DNA from: Syntrophomonas sp. DTU019
GTDB lineage: Bacteria; Bacillota; Syntrophomonadia; Syntrophomonadales; Syntrophomonadaceae
NCBI GenBank assembly: GCA_913757435.1
Contig: CAJYDM010000001.1
Location: 1,070,803 to 1,134,802, forward strand
Direction: 5' to 3'
DNA length: 64,000 bases
Shown here one piece after another: positions 9,341 through 18,397 of this stretch (positions within the stretch are counted from its first letter, which is position 1; every line of letters starts with the position of its first letter). Below the pieces are notes generated by a model, which worked only from the letters and a program-made list of their open reading frames with translations, was not told the DNA's origin and searched no databases. Made by a program: the position numbers and the translations under genes.

Positions 9341-9430
9341 AAAAGGCATGAAAAGGCATGGGGACGGTTCTTTTGCCTTGCCCAAGGCAAAAGAACCGTC
9401 CCCATGCCTTTGCCCATGCCTTTCATGCCT
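9341..9430. repeat. Long perfect palindrome of the GGGACGGTTC repeat family
   Basis: Two 29-base arms (9352-9380 and 9383-9411) are perfect reverse complements separated by two bases. The core is GGGACGGTTCTTTTGCC. The arms carry extra AAAGGCATG units: two in tandem at 9341-9360, and matching CATGCCTTT units run to 9430. It lies between the hbd terminator and the convergent gene ending at 9431. The same core recurs near 39.7 and 49.7 kb. Such palindromes are common between genes of Clostridia and resemble REP elements; no transposase is seen in the window. Confidence 0.85.
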
Positions 9431-9859
9431 TTACGAGGGTTGGTCTACTCTCACCAATTTTGATTCTTGGATGATAAAGTAAAGAGTTTTGGAGTCCAAT
9501 AAACCAGTGGCGTCGAGGGCATGCTTTTCCTGAAATCCTTTTATAAAGGATGGCATTTCATCTTCATTTCTCATCCCCAGGTTCTTGAGCATATTTACGA
9601 TCTGTTCTTTTTCAGCCGCCGTAATCACCATCACATCAGTGCTCGATACTGAGCCCCGGCTGATGGCAGAAGGGGTATAAGGTGTATTGGCTGTGGCGGA
9701 ATTGTAGGCGGTCCTATCCGAAAGGGCAGACTGCACTTGCTGGGCTTGTTCGGCCTGCACCAAAATATGCGGAAGGTTGCTGGCCACGCATAATGTGGAT
9801 CCGGTGATGATTGCCGCCATTAAGACCAGCGATAGAAAAATGTAGTGCTCCAGCTTCAT
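9431..9859 (-). CDS. Secreted or membrane-anchored protein with peptidoglycan-binding-like tail
   Basis: This is a 142-residue protein of unknown role. Residues 5-27 form one hydrophobic segment, either an uncleaved signal or an anchor. A low-complexity Gln/Ser/Thr-rich linker follows. The last 35 residues (GFQEKHALDATGLLDSKTL) resemble the repeat of PG_binding_1 domains, which bind cell wall, but only one short unit is present. The start at 9859 has GGAGGGCGA at correct spacing; a longer frame to 9901 lacks one. It is downstream of, and on the same strand as, the ger operon, about 80 bases after gerB, so it may be part of sporulation or germination. That role is inference. Confidence 0.65.
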   Translation of the reverse strand: MKLEHYIFLSLVLMAAIITGSTLCVASNLPHILVQAEQAQQVQSALSDRTAYNSATANTPYTPSAISRGSVSSTDVMVITAAEKEQIVNMLKNLGMRNEDEMPSFIKGFQEKHALDATGLLDSKTLYFIIQESKLVRVDQPS

Positions 9860-9939
9860 ATCTTCGCCCTCCGTGGCTATTTGTACATAATAATTGTACA
9901 ATAGTCACAAATTATTTTCAATAACAAACAATTAGGGAA

Positions 9940-11094
9940 TTACGTCCTTGATATCTGCGCCTGATTTGCCTCTGGTTCCTGGGTTTGGCGAGGTTGATTA
10001 TTATCAAGCATACCCATTTTTTTCTTTATGACAGCTGTAAGCAGCAGAAGGGTAGGTATTAGGTACTCAAAAGTCAGAGCTACTCCCGGAAAGGTGTCGC
10101 CTACATGGGTGAAGAGTTCTACACTGCTGGGATAAGAGGCCTGGCTCATAATGAGCATTAACATGGCAACCGGCAGGACTAGAGCCCGGTTGCTCTTAAA
10201 GCCGCATAATTGAGTAAGACCCAAGGTGACCGCGAATTGACTTAGGGTAATTTTGCCCCAGAAAACCAATATCCAAACAGTTGTCAAATATATCTTTATT
10301 CCCGTGGTTTCCAAATAATCGACCAAGGAGAAAATCGAAAAACGATTTCTTGAAGTACCTTCAATGCCCATGATCGATATGCATAATACAATTGTTAAGG
10401 AAATAAATATCGTCAAAATAATCGCGGTGACTAATCCTCCAGCCAGGGCATCGCGGCGGCTGCGCAAAAATGGATAAATTATTAAAAGATATAACAACTC
10501 TCCCCGGAAAGCCATGGACAGCAGGCTGCCTTCCCCAATCGCCTTCCAGCCTGATTCCCCAATCGGCAACAACGCGGAAAGTTTAGCCAGAGGCATTATC
10601 TGTAAGACCGCCAATGCAAAAAGGACTACCGTGATGATCCACAGGTACCATATACTGCGGCTGATACTCTCTATCCCGGAAAACACCGCATAGCTGCTAG
10701 CGATTATGCCCAAAAGTGCAACTGCCAGCATAGGGGTCAATCTGAACAGGGCTACCCCATAAAACAAAATTGTAGACTCGGATATCACTGTAATTGTAAA
10801 CCAGAAAAAAAACAGAATATAGCCCAGCCCCAGCAACTTACCCAGGAATTTGCCCAGGATTAAAGGCAGATATTCAACAAATCCTTTGTCAGGGAAGAGA
10901 CTGCCCAGCCAGCTGGACACGTAGACGACATATATGGCCAGAGGCAGCACGGCAAAAGATGCCAGCCAGGCGTCCTGTTTGGCAGCAGCAGCAGCAGTGC
11001 TGGGGGTAAACAAGACCGCAGTCGTGCCGATAAATGTGACCAGTATGGCCACTATGGTATAAGCGCCGATTTTGTATGTATCATTATTGTTCAA
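9940..11094 (-). CDS. Spore germination protein, GerB family (receptor B subunit)
   Basis: The 384-residue integral membrane protein has about ten hydrophobic segments and the amino-acid-permease-like fold of GerAB/GerBB/GerKB proteins. In the germinant receptor this subunit senses the small-molecule germinant in the spore inner membrane. Typical features are the short N-terminal tail before the first helix and the EYLPLILGK segment. It starts with TTG, with GGAGG 8 bases upstream. It is the last receptor gene of the operon, 20 bases after a small membrane-protein gene. Expression in the forespore under sigma-G is expected from the family; I did not confirm a sigma-G promoter. Confidence 0.9.
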   Translation of the reverse strand: MNNNDTYKIGAYTIVAILVTFIGTTAVLFTPSTAAAAAKQDAWLASFAVLPLAIYVVYVSSWLGSLFPDKGFVEYLPLILGKFLGKLLGLGYILFFFWFTITVISESTILFYGVALFRLTPMLAVALLGIIASSYAVFSGIESISRSIWYLWIITVVLFALAVLQIMPLAKLSALLPIGESGWKAIGEGSLLSMAFRGELLYLLIIYPFLRSRRDALAGGLVTAIILTIFISLTIVLCISIMGIEGTSRNRFSIFSLVDYLETTGIKIYLTTVWILVFWGKITLSQFAVTLGLTQLCGFKSNRALVLPVAMLMLIMSQASYPSSVELFTHVGDTFPGVALTFEYLIPTLLLLTAVIKKKMGMLDNNQPRQTQEPEANQAQISRT

Positions 11095-11114
11095 TTACCC
11101 AGCCTCCGGTCTGT

Positions 11115-11342
11115 TTACTTGAATAAACCCTCCAAATACGTGGTCACAGGCGCAAACACAAGCTCCATTCCATCTTTTATAGTAGGCAGCTGCCAATCCT
11201 GTATAAGTGAGATATTGTAAACCATGCTGATTAACAGGAGGCCGCCAACTACCACCAATTCCCCCCATTGACGGTTTTTTATGAGGTGGAAAAACTCTAT
11301 TATCGCAATGACCACGATTAATGCGGCAGTGATGTATAACAA
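11115..11342 (-). CDS. Small two-helix membrane protein within the ger operon
   Basis: The 75-residue protein has two hydrophobic segments (about residues 2-18 and 29-46) with a short charged loop HLIKNRQWGE between them, and an amphipathic tail. It starts with TTG preceded by AAGGGG. It is 13 bases after gerC and 20 before gerB, so it is co-transcribed with the receptor. Small two-helix proteins in this position resemble the GerD-independent accessory 'D-type' subunits found in some ger operons, which modulate receptor activity. The sequence itself shows no catalytic motif, so the assignment rests on size, topology and position. Confidence 0.75.
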   Translation of the reverse strand: MLYITAALIVVIAIIEFFHLIKNRQWGELVVVGGLLLISMVYNISLIQDWQLPTIKDGMELVFAPVTTYLEGLFK

Positions 11343-11355
11343 ATCGATGCCCCTT

Positions 11356-12594
11356 TCAATCCTTTGTTTCAGCCCTCACGGAAGCGGAATGGGAGGTAAG
11401 GTTGGTATGGAGGATGGTGGACTTTACTTCCACCTGCACCTGCAGCCCGGGAAAAATGTCAGCCCAATTATATTTCATCTCCTGCCATTGCCGGGGATAG
11501 CGGCGATGGACTATCTCGCCGAATCCGAAGGCATCCACTTGCAGCTGTCTTTGGGCTATATTTAATGCTGCTTCGACCTCTTTTAATACAGCCTGGTTTT
11601 GAGCCTCTTCAAGCCTTTCCAAATCATCAGCCATATCCAAGGGAGTACGGCCAGTAACTTCCTCTACCACGCTTTTCACATCTATTTTTACATCCATTAT
11701 TACCTCGCCATCATTTATATATGGTTTTACCCTGGTCTTGGCCTGGTGGATTTCGGTTAATATGATTCCTTCATTATCATCCGGCAATGAAAACTTGATG
11801 CGGCCTTGTTTTACCTCTCCCCGCAGCCATAACAGGCCCCGGCTTTCCTCTTGATTAAGCCATCCCACCATCTTGTCTTCCTTAAACAGGGCAGTTCCGT
11901 TGATAGCCAGATCGTACGCTGGCTCAGGGACTTGGCCGTCTAGTAGACCATGTCCGGGCGCATCAGGGCGGGAAAGACTAGGATGTTGTTCAACCAGGCC
12001 GGTAAATGGCTGTTCGTAGCCGCTGTCCAAAACCCTGTTGAAATCCGCCAGTCTGAGCAGCCCATAAGTAGAGGTCAAATCCTGATGACGCAAAATATTG
12101 TTTAACCGGTGGGTAGGAGTCGATGAAATAGTACCTGCAGTATCCATAAGACTTACCATATCGTTCCCGCGTCCTACCAATAGAAATGCATTGCCACGAA
12201 ATTGAGGATCGCGGTCCATGTAGTCAGAGATCTCGGTAATGCCGCGTTCACGTGCGAACTGTTCGGAAATTATTAAGATCTCGCTATGAGCAAAGAAGCG
12301 CCTGGCAATAGTCTCGTTGGGAAGCTGTTTTAGAGCATCATAAAATGTATCACCCTCAGTAACCTGATTGCGATAGGGCTTTTGTAAAGCCGCCTGGCTC
12401 CCTCCGCTGCCCTGCCCGCTCTGCACCGAAGTGTTGATGTACTGAAACACCACTCTGACACGGTTGTTCTCTGCGGCTTCAATTGCAATGCCACTTATAA
12501 TACCCAACTCCTCTACCTCGCGGCTGTCCCAACACCCCGCCAAGACTAGGATCATAAAGAAAACAAGGCATATCACTAACAACCGTTTAATCAT
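11356..12594 (-). CDS. Spore germination lipoprotein, GerC family (receptor C subunit)
   Basis: This is a 412-residue lipoprotein of the Ger(x)C family. The N-terminus is a lipoprotein signal with lipobox LAGC; Cys21 should be acylated by Lgt. The mature part starts WDSREVEELGI, a family hallmark, and contains the GerC N-terminal domain and the C-terminal Spore_GerAC domain from about residue 220. It sits on the outer face of the spore inner membrane with GerA and GerB. The ATG at 12594 overlaps the gerA stop as ATGA, indicating translational coupling, and has GAGGGAG upstream. Confidence 0.92.
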   Translation of the reverse strand: MIKRLLVICLVFFMILVLAGCWDSREVEELGIISGIAIEAAENNRVRVVFQYINTSVQSGQGSGGSQAALQKPYRNQVTEGDTFYDALKQLPNETIARRFFAHSEILIISEQFARERGITEISDYMDRDPQFRGNAFLLVGRGNDMVSLMDTAGTISSTPTHRLNNILRHQDLTSTYGLLRLADFNRVLDSGYEQPFTGLVEQHPSLSRPDAPGHGLLDGQVPEPAYDLAINGTALFKEDKMVGWLNQEESRGLLWLRGEVKQGRIKFSLPDDNEGIILTEIHQAKTRVKPYINDGEVIMDVKIDVKSVVEEVTGRTPLDMADDLERLEEAQNQAVLKEVEAALNIAQRQLQVDAFGFGEIVHRRYPRQWQEMKYNWADIFPGLQVQVEVKSTILHTNLTSHSASVRAETKD

Positions 12595-14231
12595 GTCTGT
12601 TGCTCCCTCTGGCCATTATTATGAAAACGGCCGGGTTTTAGTTCTGGGGCCTGGCGGATGAGGTCGGGTTTGCCGTATTCGGTGGGGCGCTTTTTCATCC
12701 CCCACCACGGCGCCCTAATTACTACATCTTTCAACCCGCCGGTGTGCAATGGCGCTAGAGGGGCCAGATAGGGTACGCCAAAAGAGCGTAAGTTCACCAC
12801 ATGAATCACCAGCATGATGAAAGCTATGGTAATACCATAAAGGCCGAAAGCTCCCGCGAAGAGCATCAATGGAAAACGCAGATAGCGAATGGTAATACCC
12901 ATACTGTATGAAGGTATGGTAAAAGAAGCTATGCCTGTTGCGGCTACGATGATAACCATCAAAGGCGATACGATTCCGGCCTGTACAGCTGATTGGCCTA
13001 TGACCAGGGCCCCGGCGATACTGACCGCCTGTCCTATAGCTCGGGGCAGGCGAACCCCGGCCTCCCGCAATACCTCAAAAACGAACTCCATCATCAAGGC
13101 CTCAATAAGAGTGGAAAACGGCAATCCCTGGCGATAGGCGGAGATACTTACCAGGAGCCGTGGCGGAATCATCTCCTGATGAAAAGTGGTTATAGCGATA
13201 TATAGGGAAGGCAAGAAGAGCGAAATAGCGAAGGCGACCCAGCGCAGTTGCCTTACTGCGGTGGTCAAAATATAGCGTTCGTAGTAATCCTCTGGTGAAT
13301 TGAGGAATGATGCCAATTGAGCAGGCATGATGAGAGCAAAGGGGCTGCCGTCGGTTAGTACCACCACCTGGCCTTCCAGCAGTGATGCGGCTACCCGGTC
13401 AGGTCGTTCGGTATGGTGTATGGTGGGAAAGGGCGAATAGGGATTGTCCTCGATCAATTCTTCCAGGTAGCCGCTTTCCAATATTCCGTCGATATCGATG
13501 CGCTCCAGGCGCTGTTGCACCTCAGCGATCAAATCCTGAGAAGTAATGCCCTCGATATAAACCATGGCTACATCGGTAGCTGTGACCCTGCCGATGGAAA
13601 TTGTGCTGAAGCGCAGCTTGGGATGCCTGATGCGGCGGCGGATCAGGGTCATATTGGTCTTCAGGGTCTCGGTAAAACCCTCTCTGGGTCCTCTGACCAA
13701 AACCTCAGAAGGAGGCTCACCGATAGCCCTCTCGGCATGCTTGCGTATATCGATAGCCACGGCGGGATGCATCCCATCTACCAACAGAATGACCCCCCCG
13801 GACAGCAAACTGGCCACCAGCTTCGGTATGGTGGCAACTTCCGCCACATTTGAGGCAGGCAGGGCTGATTCCACAATAAAGTTGCCAAGGTTGGTTTTAC
13901 CCGGCGCAAAGTCACCCTGTGTGCTTAAATGTATCAAGGATTGAATGATATCATCGATTAATACTGCAGTATCGACCAATCCATCGATATAAATGATGCA
14001 GGCCGGAGTAGCCCGGTTGTTTCCCAGGCGGATTTGGCGATATATGATATCATTCTGTACACCCAGGATCGACCTGAGCTGGCGCAAGTTTTCATTCAGG
14101 TGCAGGCTGATCGCTGTGTCAGGCAATTCACCAGTAATAGATGATTTATCCGAGTTGTTGTTCGTGCTGCCGTTGTTATCAGGGGTCGGCTTTCGCGGTG
14201 AGATATTTGTCAGCCATTGGAACCATTTCAT
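12591..14231 (-). CDS. Spore germination protein, GerA family (receptor A subunit)
   Basis: The 546-residue protein has an N-terminal soluble domain (about 1-290) followed by a membrane domain with four to five helices, the layout of GerAA/GerBA/GerKA. The segment LLEGQVVVLTDGSPFALIMP marks the end of the soluble domain. The A subunit is thought to form the ion-conducting oligomer that opens when germinant binds GerB. The longer frame to 14291 lacks a ribosome site; the ATG at 14231 follows an AGGGAG at somewhat long spacing. It is the first gene of the operon gerA-gerC-small gene-gerB. Order A-C-B rather than A-B-C is a variant. Confidence 0.93.
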   Translation of the reverse strand: MKWFQWLTNISPRKPTPDNNGSTNNNSDKSSITGELPDTAISLHLNENLRQLRSILGVQNDIIYRQIRLGNNRATPACIIYIDGLVDTAVLIDDIIQSLIHLSTQGDFAPGKTNLGNFIVESALPASNVAEVATIPKLVASLLSGGVILLVDGMHPAVAIDIRKHAERAIGEPPSEVLVRGPREGFTETLKTNMTLIRRRIRHPKLRFSTISIGRVTATDVAMVYIEGITSQDLIAEVQQRLERIDIDGILESGYLEELIEDNPYSPFPTIHHTERPDRVAASLLEGQVVVLTDGSPFALIMPAQLASFLNSPEDYYERYILTTAVRQLRWVAFAISLFLPSLYIAITTFHQEMIPPRLLVSISAYRQGLPFSTLIEALMMEFVFEVLREAGVRLPRAIGQAVSIAGALVIGQSAVQAGIVSPLMVIIVAATGIASFTIPSYSMGITIRYLRFPLMLFAGAFGLYGITIAFIMLVIHVVNLRSFGVPYLAPLAPLHTGGLKDVVIRAPWWGMKKRPTEYGKPDLIRQAPELKPGRFHNNGQREQQT

Positions 14232-14421
14232 GATAAATGCGTCTCTCCCTATAATAGTCAATCTTATTATTTGACAAAGACGCCTTTTCATACCCGGGTT
14301 TTATGCTGCCTGCCGGAAGAGGCAAATATTTCATTGATAGGAAAGCTTATATATCCTGATATGTGGCAGCCGGGGTTTATTGAGGTTTAAAGTCCTGGTT
14401 ATTAGCCCAGAAAACAAATAA

Positions 14422-14439
14422 AGAGGGTTATTACCCTCT
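14422..14439 (-). terminator. Terminator after tRNA-Leu(CAA)
   Basis: AGAGGG (14422-14427) pairs with CCCTCT (14434-14439) around a short A/T loop. T-rich sequence follows on both strands. It lies 11 bases beyond the tRNA 3' end and may act in both directions. Confidence 0.7.
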
Positions 14440-14449
14440 ATTTTTCTAG

Positions 14450-14534
14450 TGGTGCCAGAGGTGGGACTCGAACCCACACGCCTCGCGGCACACGATTTTG
14501 AGTCGCGCTCGTCTGCCAATTCCGACACTCTGGC
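14450..14534 (-). tRNA. tRNA-Leu (anticodon CAA)
   Basis: The minus strand folds into a class II tRNA with a long variable arm. The acceptor GCCAGAG pairs with CTCTGGC, the T-arm contains GGTTCGAGTCC, and the anticodon loop CTCAAAA gives anticodon CAA, which reads UUG. The CCA end is encoded in the DNA (14450-14452). It stands alone with its own promoter and terminator. Confidence 0.95.
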
Positions 14535-14556
14535 TCAGTTAATCAAGGCAAGAATA

Positions 14557-14585
14557 ATTATAAATGGCCCTGCCGGGGTTGTCAA
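14557..14585 (-). promoter_or_regulatory. Consensus promoter of tRNA-Leu(CAA)
   Basis: On the minus strand TTGACA (14585-14580), a 17-base spacer and TATAAT (14562-14557) form a perfect sigma-A promoter. The -10 box ends 22 bases before the tRNA 5' end. Confidence 0.88.
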
Positions 14586-14761
14586 GGAGATAGCTAAGGC
14601 CGGGGCCTCGATTTGGAAGGGCCTGACCAAGGTGGACTAATCCGGAACTTACACCATTATAAGGAAAGCGAAAAACAGAGGAATAAGCAGTATGGTGGCG
14701 AAAATTGTGATAAATTGATTAATGTAATACATAAAAATCATATTTCTATTAGGAGTAATAT

Positions 14762-15340
14762 ATGGATGCGGATATTGAACTGGTTAAACAAACCCTTCAG
14801 GGCAATGAAGCGGGGTTTGAAAAGCTGGTTTATACATACCAGGACAAGGTCTACACACTCTGTTACAGATACAGCGGCAATGAAGAAGATGCCAACGACC
14901 TGGCCCAGGAGGCTTTTATCAAAGCCTATCGCTCCCTCGGTTCGTTCAAAGGTAACTCACGGTTTAGTACCTGGCTTTATAGGGTGACTACCAATGTATG
15001 TTTAGACGAGATGCGGCGCAAAAAGCGCCTTATTCAAACCCAATCCCTGGACCAACCGGTCACCGGGGCTGACGGAGAGATGAGCCGGATCGTAGCAGAT
15101 GAAAGCCAGTCTGTCGATGTTTTATATGAGGCACAAGAACAGGCCGATTACATACAATCATTGCTAAATGAGCTGAAACCCGAGCATCGCATGGTGTTGC
15201 TGCTTAAGGACATCATGGAACTGAGCTATGATGAGATTTCCAAGGTGCTTAACATACCCAGCGGCACTATCAAGTCCCGGCTCAGCCGAGCCCGGGATTT
15301 ATTGAGAAGAAAATTACTCGATAGGGAACTTTTACCGTGA
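14762..15340 (+). CDS. ECF-type RNA polymerase sigma factor
   Basis: The 192-residue protein is a group IV sigma factor. Region 2 covers about residues 25-95, with the core-binding and -10 recognition segment NEEDANDLAQEAFIKAY and FSTWLYRVTTN. Region 4 (about 135-185) has the helix-turn-helix LSYDEISKVLNIPSGTIKSR that reads the -35 box. It resembles SigW-type sigma factors. TAGGAG precedes the ATG. A small zinc-type anti-sigma gene starts 33 bases downstream, the usual arrangement. The stimulus and target promoters are unknown. The two genes end at a strong terminator, so they form a closed unit. Confidence 0.92.
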   Translation: MDADIELVKQTLQGNEAGFEKLVYTYQDKVYTLCYRYSGNEEDANDLAQEAFIKAYRSLGSFKGNSRFSTWLYRVTTNVCLDEMRRKKRLIQTQSLDQPVTGADGEMSRIVADESQSVDVLYEAQEQADYIQSLLNELKPEHRMVLLLKDIMELSYDEISKVLNIPSGTIKSRLSRARDLLRRKLLDRELLP

Positions 15341-15373
15341 AGTCCTCGTCATATAAACGAGGAGGCACAAGCC

Positions 15374-15592
15374 GTGGGAATATGTTCGCAGATACGTCCC
15401 TTATTATCAGCTTATCTGGATGGCCAGAATGAAGCGCAAGAAAGCAGGATGGTCAAGGAGCACCTGGAGTCCTGCGATAAATGCCGGGAAGAACTGGCCC
15501 AGCTGCAAGGCTTGTGCCGGTTATTGCTGAATCTGGAAAAACCGAGACCCGCTTGTGGCCTGTGGGAATCTATAAAAGCCCGATTACATTAG
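15374..15592 (+). CDS. Small zinc-binding anti-sigma factor (zf-HC2)
   Basis: The 72-residue protein carries the ZAS motif HLESCDKC (H-x3-C-x2-C) at residues 30-37, with an upstream histidine or cysteine completing the zinc site. This is the sigma-binding domain of anti-sigma factors such as RsiW. No transmembrane helix follows; the protein stops about 35 residues after the motif, so it looks like a soluble anti-sigma rather than a membrane sensor. It starts with GTG, with GGAGG 10 bases upstream. Partnership with the preceding ECF sigma factor is inferred from adjacency. Truncation of an ancestral longer protein is possible. Confidence 0.8.
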   Translation: MGICSQIRPLLSAYLDGQNEAQESRMVKEHLESCDKCREELAQLQGLCRLLLNLEKPRPACGLWESIKARLH

Positions 15593-15619
15593 AACAACAG
15601 CGCAGCTATTCAAACCAGA

Positions 15620-15653
15620 GGACGGGGTTGCCAACGACCCCGTCCGTTTATTT
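15620..15653 (+). terminator. Terminator of the sigma/anti-sigma unit
   Basis: A perfect 9-bp stem, GGACGGGGT (15620-15628) with ACCCCGTCC (15637-15645), is followed by GTTTATTTC. It separates the sigma operon from polA. Confidence 0.85.
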
Positions 15654-15763
15654 CAACCTTAGTGCCCTCATCATCCCGTGGTTTCCAATGTTTCCCGTGT
15701 CCCCTTTATATTATGGAAAATAAAGATGATATAATATTAAAAACATGTTGGAGAGTGAATTGA

Positions 15764-18376
15764 TTGCAAAAGACTAAACTAATGCTTATAGATGGCAATA
15801 GCTTGCTTTTCCGGGCTTTCTATGCCTTGCCGCTCTTGCACAATCGGGAAGGCGTTTATACTAACGGGGTTTACGGTTTTCTGACCATGTTTAACCGGGT
15901 GGTGGCTGAAGAACAGCCTACCCACGTTGTGGTGGCATTTGATAAAGGCCGGGAAACCTTCCGCAATGAGATATATGAAGCTTATAAAGGCACTCGTTCT
16001 GCTCCTCCCAATGAACTGGTAGGGCAGTTTCAACTCCTGCGCGATACTCTGGAAGCGATGAATGTCCCCTATATTGAGATGCAGGGTTTCGAAGCCGACG
16101 ACATAATCGGCACCCTCAGCAGCAAAGCTGCCCAGCAAGGTGATACTTGCCTGATATTGACCGGCGATTCCGATACCCTGCAACTGGTTTCCGAAACGGT
16201 CACGGTTTTGATGACCCGCAAAGGCATAACCGAGATTGATCGCTACAACACCCAGAAGGTGGTGGAGAAATGGGAGGTGGAGCCCGAGCAATTAGTGGAA
16301 ATCAAAGGCCTGATGGGCGATACTTCGGACAACATACCGGGCGTTCCCGGCATTGGCCCCAAGACCGCTATTAAATTAATTAAGCAATACCAGAGCCTGG
16401 AAAACCTCTACCAGCACCTGGACGAATTAAAGCCCAAACAGGCCGAGCTTTTGGCCCGCTACCAGGACCAGGCCTTCACCAGCCGGACTCTGGGCACCAT
16501 CATCCGCGATATGGATCTGAATTATGATTTGGATGACTATGAACGGCGTTCACCGGACCCTGCCATCTTGATGGAATTGTATCAGCGCCTGGAGTTCAAC
16601 ACTTTGCTAAAGAACTTGCAGCAGCGTCTGGCCGAACAACCTACAGCGCAACCCCAACATCCACCGGTCGAGATCGAAATGATAGAGACCCGGGACGAAT
16701 ACCAACAAGCCCTGCAGTTACTTGGCGATGAAATCGGTCTTTTAATCAATGCCAGTTATCATCACCCCATGTGGGCGCGGATTGAAGAAGTATATCTGTC
16801 TGCAAATCACAAGGTGTTCGGCCTGGCTATCACGGAACAGGAAGAGGACAGGCTGCAATGGTTAAAGCCGATGCTGGAATCAAGTGATATTAAGAAATCC
16901 ATCCATAACGCCAAGTTCGCACAAGTTTTGCTGGCCCGTTGTGGCATCCGTCTCAGAGGGGTGACCCTGGACAGTCTATTGTTAGCATATGTACTTGATC
17001 CGGTCTTTGACGGTGAACAGCTGCGGGACACACTGTATAAATACCTCAATATTACCTTCCCGGGAGACCAGCCCGGACAGCAGGCGGCACAATTGATTAC
17101 GTTGGGCAAGTCTCTGCAGGCCGATTTGCCGACAGAGTCACAGTCCCTTTATTATGATGTGGAGCTGCCCCTGTCTGCAGTGCTGGCCACAATGGAGCTT
17201 AACGGTATCAGGGTGGATGGTGAGGTCCTGCGTGATATTTCTGAGGAGATGGCTCTCCGTATAGAGTCTGCCGAAGAAGTGATATTTTCGCAAGCGGGGG
17301 GAACTTTCAATATTAATTCGCCCCGTCAGTTGGCTACGGTGCTTTTCGAGAATTTGGGTCTGCCGCCGGTGAAGAAGACTAAAAGCGGTTATTCTACTGA
17401 TGCTGAGGTGTTGGAACAACTATTGGATCAGCATGAGATAATTGGCCACATCTTAGACTATCGACATTTGACCAAGTTGAAGACCACCTATGTGGATGCC
17501 TTGCAGAGCCTTATCCATCCCCAGACGGGGCGGGTGCATACCATTTTCAAGCAGGCTCAGACCGCTACCGGCAGGCTTTCCAGTGTTGAACCCAACCTGC
17601 AGAACATCCCGATCCGTATGGAAGAAGGCAGGCGCATACGGGCTGCCTTTACCGCCCAGGACAGTGACCATGTAATTCTGTCGGCCGATTACTCGCAGAT
17701 AGACCTGCGTTCACTGGCCCACATCAGCGGGGACCAGATCCTAATCGAAACCTTCCGCCAGGGCATAGATATCCACACCCGCACCGCAGCCGAGATATTT
17801 TCGGTTGCTCTAGACCAGGTCAATGCCGAAATGCGCCGCAAGGCCAAGGCTATCAATTTCGGTATCATATACGGCATGGGGGATTTCCGACTCGCCCATG
17901 ACACCGGGGTGAGTCGTAAGGAAGCGCGCATTTACATTGATAATTACCTCAATACTTATCCCGGGGTGCAGCGCTATATGGAAGAGATAGTAGAGTTCGG
18001 CCGAGAGCATGGTTATGTAGAAACAGTCTTGAAACGCCGTCGCTACCTGCCCGATCTGCGGGCCAAGAACCGCATTGTGCAGAATAATGCCCGGCGCATC
18101 GCCTTGAACACCCCTATACAGGGGACTTCCGCTGATATCATCAAACTGGCTATGATTGATGTCTTTAATAAACTGCAACAGCGTGGTTTGGAATCTTCTT
18201 TGTTATTGCAGGTGCATGACGAATTGGTCTTAGAAGTACCAAAGGAGCGCAGCCAGGAGGTGGCCGCGCTTGTCAAGTCCAGTATGGAAAATGCCTACCA
18301 GCTTAAGGTGCCCCTGCTGGTTACAGTGAAACAGGGTCCAAACTGGTATGACATGAAAGAGATAATGGTAGATTAA
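15764..18376 (+). CDS. polA: DNA polymerase I
   Basis: The 870-residue enzyme fills gaps and removes RNA primers. Residues 1-290 are the 5'-3' exonuclease domain (LMLIDGNSLLFRAFYA, GFEADDIIGT, GDTSDNIPGVPGIGPKTA). Residues about 310-480 are the 3'-5' exonuclease fold, but the metal-binding D-x-E at its start is absent (GLLINASYHHP there instead), so proofreading is probably lost, as in Bacillus Pol I. Residues 500-870 form the polymerase, with SADYSQIDLRSLAH, the O-helix RRKAKAINFGIIYGM and the catalytic LLQVHDELVLEVP. It starts at TTG with GGAGAG upstream and begins a repair/sporulation run: polA-mutM-ytaF-coaE. Confidence 0.96.
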   Translation: MQKTKLMLIDGNSLLFRAFYALPLLHNREGVYTNGVYGFLTMFNRVVAEEQPTHVVVAFDKGRETFRNEIYEAYKGTRSAPPNELVGQFQLLRDTLEAMNVPYIEMQGFEADDIIGTLSSKAAQQGDTCLILTGDSDTLQLVSETVTVLMTRKGITEIDRYNTQKVVEKWEVEPEQLVEIKGLMGDTSDNIPGVPGIGPKTAIKLIKQYQSLENLYQHLDELKPKQAELLARYQDQAFTSRTLGTIIRDMDLNYDLDDYERRSPDPAILMELYQRLEFNTLLKNLQQRLAEQPTAQPQHPPVEIEMIETRDEYQQALQLLGDEIGLLINASYHHPMWARIEEVYLSANHKVFGLAITEQEEDRLQWLKPMLESSDIKKSIHNAKFAQVLLARCGIRLRGVTLDSLLLAYVLDPVFDGEQLRDTLYKYLNITFPGDQPGQQAAQLITLGKSLQADLPTESQSLYYDVELPLSAVLATMELNGIRVDGEVLRDISEEMALRIESAEEVIFSQAGGTFNINSPRQLATVLFENLGLPPVKKTKSGYSTDAEVLEQLLDQHEIIGHILDYRHLTKLKTTYVDALQSLIHPQTGRVHTIFKQAQTATGRLSSVEPNLQNIPIRMEEGRRIRAAFTAQDSDHVILSADYSQIDLRSLAHISGDQILIETFRQGIDIHTRTAAEIFSVALDQVNAEMRRKAKAINFGIIYGMGDFRLAHDTGVSRKEARIYIDNYLNTYPGVQRYMEEIVEFGREHGYVETVLKRRRYLPDLRAKNRIVQNNARRIALNTPIQGTSADIIKLAMIDVFNKLQQRGLESSLLLQVHDELVLEVPKERSQEVAALVKSSMENAYQLKVPLLVTVKQGPNWYDMKEIMVD

Positions 18377-18397
18377 ATAAAAAAGGAACGTTGCCTG

